Positions 51,001 through 59,462 of a DNA stretch of 64,000 nucleotides are shown one piece after another. Under the pieces are notes generated by a model. It made no database searches. It had not been told where the DNA came from and saw only the letters and a program-made list of their open reading frames with translations. The position numbers and the translations under genes are program-made. Location of the stretch: positions 400,331-464,330 of the forward strand of contig JARBJD010000023.1 in the NCBI GenBank assembly GCA_033064195.1, read 5' to 3'. The DNA comes from Blattamonas nauphoetae (lineage: Eukaryota > Preaxostyla > Oxymonadida). How positions within the stretch are numbered: the stretch's first letter is position 1; each line of letters opens with the position of its first letter.

Positions 51001-52904
51001 TGTTCGAGATGTGCACAAACAAGATTCCAACCATCTCACAGTTGGAAGGGATCCACGAAGACGAAGTGATTGATTCACTCATCGAGCAGTCCAAAGCCAT
51101 CCCGTGGCCGTTCGTGGGATTCTTGATCAAGGCGTGTCTTGGACGAGCAGGAATGAGTCAGCTTCCGTCGTTCTTCTTGATCAAGGAGTTGTGTCGGATT
51201 GAGTTGGCTGGGCTGATGGAAAAGGAGCTCCGAAGAAGACAGAATCTCGCTCGAAACAAGGAATATCTCGAAAAAGAGGGAGAGCGAAAACAGAAGCAAG
51301 AACAAGCAGAGACTGAGAGAAGGAAGATTGAGGAAGAAAAGCAACGAGAAAGAGAGGAGGCGATCAAATACGGGCTGAGCATTGGAGAGGACGGGTCCAC
51401 CACGAACACTCAAGCAGGATCAAACTACCCGTCGTCGAGTGTTTCACCTGCCTCTCAAACACACACTCCAAAAACAGCAGAAATCGACGAACACGACATC
51501 TTCGAAGAGACTGCACAAATGCTCGACGCAGAAGAAGCCAAACATGCTCCGATTCTGAACAAGCGTCCGCCACAGCGGAAGAACGAATGGGCCATTCCGG
51601 AAGAATTCCTCGTCGATTCAGTTGTGGACCCCACTCCGTCGAAAGAGAACGTGTACCGCAATGAGCATTCTCTCATGACAGCAGACAGAACGACAATCGA
51701 GAAAATGGGGAGTGTTGTCACAAGTCCGACCAGACACTTCAGCTCGTCTCAGCGCTTCCCGTATCCCGAACCACGGAACTTCAGTCAGCTGGAAGGAAGT
51801 CAGAAAGGGACAGCGCCGTCGTTTCTGATGGCAATGTCGAAAGGAGTCAACACGACGATAGTCGCGAATCCGCCGATCTCTCCACAGAAGCAGGGAGGAA
51901 GTGACAATGGCACGCCTGCGAGAACAGGCTCTCATCAGCATGTCTTCCTGACGACTCAGACACCAGACACATCCCGAGTGTTCGACTCACCTTACACTGC
52001 TGATAAAAGACACACTCATTCGACGACAAACTTTGGGACAAATGTTGTGTCAGCTGGGTTCGATGGAAACGAGCAGAAGCAAACGGAAGCAGACAAGAAA
52101 GCACGGATGGTGGGAGGAGCTACAGGAATGATGATCCGCAGAGATCAGAGAGCGGAGGAGAAAATCCGACGACGTGTGACCAGCGGATTGGATCTCTTCT
52201 CGGATGAGCTCTCGTTTGCATTTGACACAACCGCTGTGAGGTCGACGAGCGAAGAAGAAAATGTTCTGAACAAAGCCATCGACAGAACACTCCGACAAGG
52301 AAGAGCCAATCAGACGATCCACCTGGACACGAAAAGGGGAGGAAGAGAAACTCCACAAAAGACACCTGGACCGTACGATCAGCCTCCGAAAGAACAGCCC
52401 AAGCCGAACACTGCTGATCCGAACATCTCGTACGACCTGTCGAAGAAGGCGAATGATCTGCTCGCAGCACAAATGAACGAATTGATGAAGCTGACGGAAG
52501 GACAAGTGAAGAATCAGCTTGACTTCCAACTGAACATGGGCGAGGTCGTTCTCAGCCCAGAATGGAAGGAAGTTGTTCGCATGTACGAAATTGAGCGAGA
52601 CAACGTCATCAAAGAAAGGAGGAGGTCGAAAGGTGGAGGAATGAAGGATAATTACGATGCTGTGTCGAGCACGGAGGAGATCCACATTTTACCGGCACAT
52701 ATCGAACGAATCATCCTCAACACCAGTCCGGTGGAGGTGAACGAGATGAAGAGTAACACCCGAGTGATTGACGAGGAGATGAATCAGCGAAGGAAGGAGG
52801 TGGAAAAGGCGAGCTTCCCGTTGACATCGGAGAGTGTGGCTGATTGGATGGATGATTTGGAGTTTAAGAATCCATTCCTTCGCACAATAAGGTCCGACTT
52901 ATGA
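48014..52904 (+). CDS. Large protein with degenerate protein-kinase domain (pseudokinase)
   Basis: Exons 48014-49105 and 49146-52904 (40-base intron) encode about 1616 residues. The N-terminal 360 residues are beta-rich (TTIWIKFSRPCTELISFQL, FDRLEFKPSQPLNSSSEY) and suggest Ig-like folds around a disordered linker. A kinase-like C-lobe spans roughly 50400-51220: GYAELIKIVFGIASGMHTLH, then HGSLHDSALIHL in place of the catalytic HRDLK..N, YGLGKI where DFG is expected, and KDDVNALALLLFEMCTNKIP for the DVWSFG helix. The catalytic Asp, Asn and DFG Asp are all absent, so it should be inactive. A helical segment (KELRRRQNLARNKEYLEKEG) and a long disordered, Ser/Thr-rich C-terminus follow. A signalling scaffold is a reasonable guess. 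Confidence 0.75.
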
Positions 52905-53056
52905 TCCGTGTTCTTTGTTTGTTTCTGTTCTCTTCATTCTGAATTACATTTCACGGTTTTTTGTTATCTCGGGTTGTGTGATTGTGATAAAGGAGAATGA
53001 TTGTCAAAAACATGAAGATTCGTGAAGTGGGAAACGCAAAGAAGGCGAATTAAGAT

Positions 53057-55350
53057 TTATGGGAAATCAGAGTCAGAAGTTGCCCGATGCCTTAGACGAG
53101 CTGGATCTGTTGCAGCCGACCATCCCGACTCGGATGTTGGATCGACTGACTCCGAAAAGTCTGTAAACGAGTCGTTGCTAACTCGGAAGGAGCTTCTTGA
53201 GAAGAAAGTGCTTGAGTCGGAGAGATCTGAGATGGAGTTGGCAGGCGGAAGAAGTTCGTTCTGGAAATCGGAGAATGACTCTTCGATGCGATACATCGTG
53301 CTGACAGAGCGGCTGTCTTCTTGTTCCCTCGCAGACGGTCGCTGCATCTGTCTTGTCGGTCCTCGTCCCGACCGCTCCCGTCGCTTTCTCGAATGAAGGG
53401 GCTCGCTCTCGGCAGTGTTGAGAATATCCAGCTCGCCTGGCCTGCCTTCGAATCGATCGTCGTTTGAATACGCCATCCTCTCGTTGAAAGATACGGGGAA
53501 CATGTCCTGTGCGATGATCACAGACTGGTGGGAGGAGAGGTTGTCAGCCTGGAGTGGCGGTGTGACCCTCGACCGCTTCTCCCGCGCCCGCCTCAAAATC
53601 ACTTTCAGAACCATTCCTTTGTACGTTGTGCCGTCTCTCCCTTTCTGCGCATTCACTGCCTCTGTCTTCTTCGGGAAGGAGACGTAGCAGAACTTGGTCG
53701 GCATCTCCGTCAGAGCGTTGATGAAGACGACAGCCTGGATGACCTGTCCGTACTCGCCAAACAGCTTGTGCAGGTCGAGAGCGGTCAACGTGCCGTTTCC
53801 AACCACAAAGATGCCGTGGCTGAGGTCAGTCTTGGACGGGAGAGGGGGCTTGACGTGGAGGTGGTTGTTGCGCTGGGCGGGGTTGGAGAGGCTGGACAGG
53901 TTGGGTCTCTCTCGTTGCGTCGGATATCCGGCGATGGACGGGATGACATACTCCAAATCGGACTCGGTGAGCGAGTGTGTTGGCGAGAATGTGCGGAATA
54001 CGTCTGATTCGCTATCGGAGGAGTCGTCCTGGGGAATCTCGCGGCGTCTGGCGCGTGGGGCGGATGGCGTTCGATGGCTTTGAGAATGGGAGGTGTCGGT
54101 GTGAGGTGGTTGTGTTGGAGCGATTTGTTGAGCCGGAAGGGGAATTGGGACGGAGAGTGGAACAGAAGTGAGGGAAACATGTTGGGGAGGTGGTTGGATT
54201 GGGACAGCGATGGATTGCTGGAGATAAGAGGCTGGTATTTGGAGGTAGACCATATTATCTGCTGGAGCGAGAGAAGGAGGGTATGATGTGGGTGGCTGAT
54301 GTGAGATGAAAGTGGGCTGACCATAAGGTGGATATTGAACAGTCGCTGGGTAGAAACTTGGAGTTGTGAATGGATGTGAAGGTTGGGGAAATTGTTGAGG
54401 CGCCTGAAGCGGAGGGACAGCAAGTGATGTGTATGTAGGGATGGATTGTGGAGGGGTTGATATGTGGCTTGGTGGAGATCGTCGTGGGACGAATGGACGG
54501 ATGTTCTTTAGATCGACTCCATCACTCTGCCGTTTTGGAGTCTCGAGGAGAGCTTTGTTTGGTTTGGGGGCATGTGCTTCAGAAGGCGGAGGATTGCGCT
54601 GGGAAGGTGGAGGTGAAGATGGTTTTATGAGAGACTGGCGCGACTGGCGTTCAGTCAAGTTCTTTTGCGAGTTTGCGAATTTAACTTGGATTGGTTTGGC
54701 ATTTTCGGATTGATCTGACCCGATAAATGCACCATTCATTTGGTTAATTGCTTCAATGGCAGCATCTTTGGATTGGAACTTCACAAACCCAACACCTTCG
54801 ATTCTGTGATTAAGAGAGAATGGAAACCTCGTCCTTCACCTTGGTTATTGGGCATGATCCGAATTTCTTCGATCGCACCAAAGGGGCTGAATAGTTCTCG
54901 TAACTTCTCTTCGTTAACAAGAAGTGGGAGATGTGAAACGAAGAGTTTCCATTCTTCATGTTGTTTCACCGTATCTGCAAGACGAACTTGGAGGTATTCT
55001 TCAGACTAAAAAATATGGTGGAAAATGAGGATGGAGAGTTCATTTGAGATGAGGTTGAGAGCAGACGGGTGGAAGTTTGACTTGGTTGTGAAGTGCATCA
55101 ATAACCTTCTGTGCCTCTTGGAGAGTCCGATAGTAAACAAAGCAGCATCCTAATTAAGTGATAAAATGTTGATCCAGGTCATGGAGGGTCGAGTCATACC
55201 TTTGTGTTTGTTGGTGCGATTGTCTCGAACAACGTGGAGACTGACGATGTCCCCAAATTGTTGGATCTTTTGTCGAATGTCATATTCAGTCATACTTCTG
55301 GGGACTTGGCCAATGAAGACTTTTATCCCCTCATTTTCGACATTGGACAT
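53057..55350 (-). CDS. CELF/Bruno-type RNA-binding protein, three RRMs
   Basis: Exons 55350-55200, 55149-55067, 55005-54828 and 54795-53057 encode about 716 residues. RRM1 (about 10-90) has KVFIGQVPRSMTEYDIRQK (CELF KMFVGQIPRSWSEKDLREL) and GCCFVYYRTLQEAQKVIDAL. RRM2 (about 100-200) has WKLFVSHLPLLVNEEKLREL, GAIEEIRIMPNNQG and VKFANSQKNLTERQ (CELF VKFADTQKDKEQKR). A proline/glutamine-rich linker of over 200 residues leads to a third RRM (IFVVGNGTLTALDLHKLFG, FCYVSFPKKTEAVNA) and a Ser-rich tail. CELF proteins bind GU-rich RNA and control splicing, decay and translation. RRM3 is diverged: RNP2 lacks the usual aromatic and the start is shortened. Introns are 50, 61 and 32 bases, and each falls in the RRM1-RRM2 part. 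Confidence 0.9.
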
Positions 55351-55503
55351 TCCAGAAAAAATATAGTATGTGTTGATCAAAGGACGACTCTCATTTTCAG
55401 GATGACCTCAGATAAATTGTTCTCATCATTGTGTCTAATTCAACTTTTCTTTTTGGAATTTCAAGTTTTTGTAAGAAAGACAACATTCTGGTGACCATGC
55501 AAG

Positions 55504-55906
55504 ATCAGTCATTCCGGCTTCCGGTATTTGGTTCTTAAAAAAAACAAGAAAGGGGTGATCAATGAGAACGAGCTTTCAATTCCATTTCTATTTATCATTC
55601 TTCAATCAAACAGCAGGAAAGGCCAGTAATTATTGAACAAGTGATGCTAAAATGAAAATAAAGCAATCGTTAATGAGTTCAGATTGAGTTCAATCCATAA
55701 TTTCAACTTGAGTCCGGTTGACCAGTCTCCACACCGTCTTCAGCAGGAAGAAATTGAAATTGAGGAACAAACAACCATCTCGTGTGATCATATCAATGTC
55801 ACTCACTGCTCTAATTGTTTATTTTTCTAAAATTCGCGGACAAATTGAGATCAACCCTTTCTTTGAAAAAAATGAGAACCAAATACCGGAAGCCGGAATG
55901 ACTGAT
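55504..55906. mobile_element. MITE-like element A with 32-bp terminal inverted repeats
   Basis: The first 32 bases (55504-55535, starting ATCAGTCATTCCGGCTTCC) are the exact reverse complement of 55875-55906. Beyond the perfect arms the similarity continues with mismatches for about 25 more bases (AAGAAAGGGGTGATC against AAGAAAGGGTTGATC in reverse complement). The 403-bp span contains no long frame. A direct target duplication is not clear; the outermost AT could be part of either the element or a duplication. It is best read as a non-autonomous DNA transposon of unknown superfamily. Confidence 0.75.
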
Positions 55907-56011
55907 GGTTTCGGAACCGTTGTTGTCTGTGATATAGTTGAAGTGATAGTGATAGATGCTTGGACGATAAATGATCTGGAATGTGGAATAGAGAGAGAAT
56001 GTTCGAAAGTA

Positions 56012-56366
56012 CAGGGTGGCCCAGAAGTAGTCTAACCGTATGGGTCGATCACTTTTCTTCGATCTTGCGCAATTGACCCCAATCGTCTTTCTCTTCTTTC
56101 CTATGCTTCAAAATTTCCCTTCTTTTCATTTCACAAGTGCTTCCTCGACTGTAGTCTCGATGGATCTCATGAAACGGGACTGACTCCGTTTTTTGAACAC
56201 TCCTTTCTTGAGCGGACAAGGATTGTTGATCAACGAAACAGTGGTGAAAAGAAAAGAAGTGAAATTAAGAAGCATTGTAGTGAGGAGAAAGACGATTGGT
56301 GTCAACGGAATTTGTTCGACGAGAAGTGATCGACCCATAGGGTTAGACTACTTCTGGGCCACCCTG
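56012..56366. mobile_element. Tc1/mariner-type MITE B with long inverted repeats and TA duplication
   Basis: The ends read CAGGGTGGCCCAGAAGTAGT and its reverse complement, flanked on both sides by TA (56010-56011 and 56367-56368), the standard mariner/Tc1 target duplication. The terminal 43 bases match with a single difference. The two arms remain clearly related for most of the 355 bp (both carry ATGGGTCGATCACTT and CCAATCGTCTTTCTC), so the element is close to a fold-back palindrome. No transposase is present. It lies between the CELF gene and the decayed family copies and does not interrupt a recognised gene. Confidence 0.9.
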
Positions 56367-56404
56367 TATCAACTCCAGACTTGAAGACATGGGTGAGGGA
56401 ACAG

Positions 56405-57467
56405 TTATTCCTCTCTTCTGGCCCGAAATGACGCGCTCCCGCCCAAAATGTGGATCAGCTGTGCACCAATGAGCACATATTGGAATTGGATGTAATCTAA
56501 ACCGTCGATTTGGAGGTGGAGCTCGATCACGTCGGTTAAACCTTCCTCGCCCAGTGTGTCCACAATCTGCTGTCCTCTCTTCTGAAAAGTCGGACCGTCC
56601 TTCTGCCATTGTCTGATTCCGTTCCGAACCATCTGAAGAAGGATGATGTTGAAACTGAAGGTTTCGAAGTATAACAGACTGTGAGAGCCAGAGCGAATGA
56701 GGAAGACAATATGAACTGGGTTGTCTGTTCCAGGAAGGACGAGGATTCGACAATCGATCCAAAAAGTGAGGAGTGATCAGAATGGACGAGGTAGAAAAGG
56801 GAGAAGTGGGAGTGGTTCGTCGGATATTTCAGTGCGTCTTCCGTCTTCCCTCTCAGTTCGAGCGCACAAAGGGAAGAGTGTGTGAGCTCGACAAGAAACG
56901 TGCCGCTTCGTTGGGGTCAGTCGAGATCGATCATCCACTTCGACGAACACAACACCAGCAGTACCGATGAAGCGTGCAGACATAACGAAGAATCCTGATT
57001 CAGAATAATCTTCGAAAAATCGCTTTCAGCTGCAGTCCCCAAGAAAGCGGGCAAAAGGGCAGTTGATTGGGAAGGTGAATTCTCAACAAATCTGAAGTCG
57101 GATGAATGCAGGTTTGGTAGGCTCAACGTGGTGTGCATGGCTGAGGAATGCGGTCGCTGGTGTCGAGCGATCGGTTGGCTCGAAAGTTGGGTCGGGAGAC
57201 GGAATGATTTGGGGTTGATTCTTCGTGTTCGAATTCTGTCAGAATGGTCAGTAACTGATGTGAACTCCCGGCAAACGGCTCAACTCTTTCGATTTGTAAC
57301 AATGGCTGTCCCACCATCCTGGTTTCTCCCGTTCGTGTCGTTCCTCCCCCAAATCTGGTCCAATCTTTCTGATTATCGCTGATTTCACGCAAACAGTCGA
57401 CTGTGTCGTCATCTTCGAAATCCATCGTTGGTTCATGAGGGGGACAGACGAGAAGAGGGAGGTTCAC
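56405..57467 (-). pseudogene. Fragmentary coding region of a repeat-family protein
   Basis: On the minus strand two separate open stretches look protein coding but do not join in one frame. One (about 57430-57260) starts MDFEDDDTVDCLREISDNQ. The other (about 56766-56405) reads ILVLPGTDNPVHIVFLIRSG, then MVRNGIRQWQKDGPTFQKRG and GEEGLTDVIELHLQIDGLDY before a stop. The second resembles, from memory, the C-terminal part of multi-copy helical proteins of Blattamonas (W.K.G..., then EG..D..E...). No complete gene can be assembled. I treat it as decayed, although missed introns could explain part of the disorder. Confidence 0.45.
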
Positions 57468-57492
57468 AAAAAGATTGTGGCATGGTCAGTTT

Positions 57493-58200
57493 CTATTCCT
57501 GTTCTGGAAGGTTTATGCCCTTCTGATTGATCCATTTGATCGAGTCGGCTCCAATTTGTCTTCCAAAACATTCATTTCTGCTGGTTTGCAGCTTTTCCTC
57601 AATCACATCATCGATGCCCCCCATGCTCAACCTTCGACTCACTTCCTTCCACATTAGTCATACTCCTCCACTTGTTCTGTTCCATTCGTCTTGGGAATCG
57701 ACCATGAAAAATACGAAGTTCCAGATTGAGCTCTCAGTTTCGAAGAATGTGAGACATCCTGAAATAGCGAGGAAAATAGGCATATGAAGAACACAATTCA
57801 TCGTCGGCTGATGAAATGGAGCCATTTGGAGCAGTCGGGCGAGGATTATCAGAAAATACTGAGATTGGTCTCCTTCGACGATCGAAAAGCGGTTCACGCA
57901 CAAATGGCAAAGATATTTGTCCGAAGGTGTGAGAACTTGCTGTAAAACCGCCTCGTGGACAGCTTGTTGTCCATCGTCATCATCAATAGCGAGTCGTGCA
58001 AGATTATGCCGAATTGAAAGGCAGAGAGTGTTCCAGATGATTTTCAAGAGATATATGTGGATCTCGACTGTTTTGGCAAAATAAAGAGACTGTGGATTGA
58101 GAGTGCTGATGAGTGATGGCCTGACTGGAAGAAGACACGAGAACCCCAATGCACTGAACGAAAGTCAGGGTTGATCTCAATTTCACAAAACGAGGACAAT
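57493..58200 (-). pseudogene. Decayed copy of a multi-copy oxymonad gene family
   Basis: The minus strand carries ISTLNPQSLYFAKTVEIHIY, QQAVHEAVLQQVLTPSDKYL, CHLCVNRFSIVEGDQSQYFL, FHQPTMNCVLHMPIFLAISG and, in another frame, MGGIDDVIEEKL then INQKGINLPEQE followed by TAG at 57493-57495. I recognise these blocks from memory as a huge protein family in Blattamonas nauphoetae (typical members have LINTLNPQSLSF, AVHETVLQQVLTPSEKYIW, LCVNRFSI, MNLP.QE at the end). An upstream block, FVQCIGVLVSSSSQAIT, matches an earlier part of the family but joins out of frame after a deletion of the middle region. At least two frame changes are needed, so the copy is broken. The family's function is unknown; it looks like an alpha-helical solenoid. 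Confidence 0.7.
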
Positions 58201-58293
58201 TTGAGGTTTCGATCTGACGTGACTGTGTGTGTGGACTAAAATGAAGAAAAATGAGAAAGTGAAGATGATGAAGCTCACAACGGGCACTGGTGG

Positions 58294-58620
58294 TCACTCT
58301 TCTTTATCCGTTCGTTCCTGTCCGTGCTCCCCCTGGTTCGCCATCTGACGTTGATAGCGGAGGTCGATCAGCTCAAGAAGCAGCGCGAGAACGAAACCAC
58401 AACCAGCACGGTACCTCTCTTCATTTGACAAACTGAGAATCCATAACAATCTGTCTTCATCAGTCGCGTTGGCGGGTGGTGTAATTTGTGAAAATGAGTC
58501 GAGTGGGTTGGGCGCACCGCTGATTTCGTCTGTGATTGATGTTGGTGGAGTTTTTGGCGTTGGAAATGAATGAACAGTGTCGGCATTGATAACAGGAAAT
58601 GTGAGTGACGATGCACTCAT
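58294..58620 (-). CDS. Small hypothetical protein (about 108 residues)
   Basis: An ATG at 58620 opens MSASSLTFPVINADTVHSF and ends at a TGA at 58294. The middle is disordered (Pro, Thr, Ser); the end is helical (EDRLLWILSLSNEERYRAGC, FVLALLLELIDLRYQ). An alternative is that it is the 5' exon of the decayed family copy just downstream on the same strand, since a possible GTGACC donor lies near its end. No family is recognised. Confidence 0.35.
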   Translation of the reverse strand: MSASSLTFPVINADTVHSFPTPKTPPTSITDEISGAPNPLDSFSQITPPANATDEDRLLWILSLSNEERYRAGCGFVLALLLELIDLRYQRQMANQGEHGQERTDKEE

Positions 58621-58686
58621 ATTTAGAAATATGGGAGGATTGAGTGTCGAATCTGAAGAGAAGAAACAGAAAGCAACAAAAATCAA

Positions 58687-59462
58687 ACAGAAAGAGAGAA
58701 AAGAACGTGAATGACAAACGTTGATAACAGAGCGATGTCTCTGATGGCTGAGGAGGGAGATTTAATTCCTTGTTCACCAGTATCTGCCCAACGTGAGGGA
58801 GGAGCCCGAAGTGTCCTTGCGGGGGGACCGGTAGAGGAAATGTCGAAGCAGAAGTCTGAGAGCAAATTGGGGTGATGTTCTTGACATGGGACAATATTTT
58901 TGACATCATAGCTCACATCCTTAAAATGAGAATTTCCGAAAATCCGTAAATCCTTCACGAATTGAGATTGTATGTTTTTCTTAATTGAGATTCTTGATGT
59001 TTTGATCTCCAAGTCTGTTCTATTGACAAATGTAGTGTGATCGAACCATAATCGTGATGTTATGTCCGAGGATTCCTGAAAAGGGTGTTTTCCGATTTCG
59101 CTGTCTGTCTACTGCAGTTTTGTCATGAATTAATTGGCCATCAGTATCCTGGAAACAGTCTGTTCTATATATTTCGTCATCTCACTTCAATCTCAGATTT
59201 TAGGGTACCCAATCGTCCACCATTCATATCATCCCAGGTCTGTCTTTGTTACGCATTGCTTATTGTCCATATCTGACTTAGGTCACTATGGATCTGGTCA
59301 TGAAGTGAATCATAAAAAGAGGCCAAATATGGTCATCTCTGGATTGATACCCTTCGAACCCTTCCACTCGTCGTCAAAGTTTTTATCTCTCGGTCTTCAT
59401 TATTTTCCATTCATTCATTTTTGCTCTTCCAATCTCACACACGCTAACCACCCGTTCCCGAA
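58687..59462. other. Intergenic, no gene recognised
   Basis: About 780 bp lie between the small hypothetical gene and the anoctamin-like pseudogene. Short frames occur on both strands, but none has a family resemblance or joins well to a neighbour. No terminal repeats were found. Confidence 0.4.

Noticed and set aside
55718-56035. Plus-strand frame of 105 codons
   Set aside because: It runs across MITE A and into MITE B, so it is a chance frame in element sequence.
56126-56384. Short frames beginning MGRSL in both arms of MITE B
   Set aside because: They come from the same inverted-repeat sequence and are not transposase.
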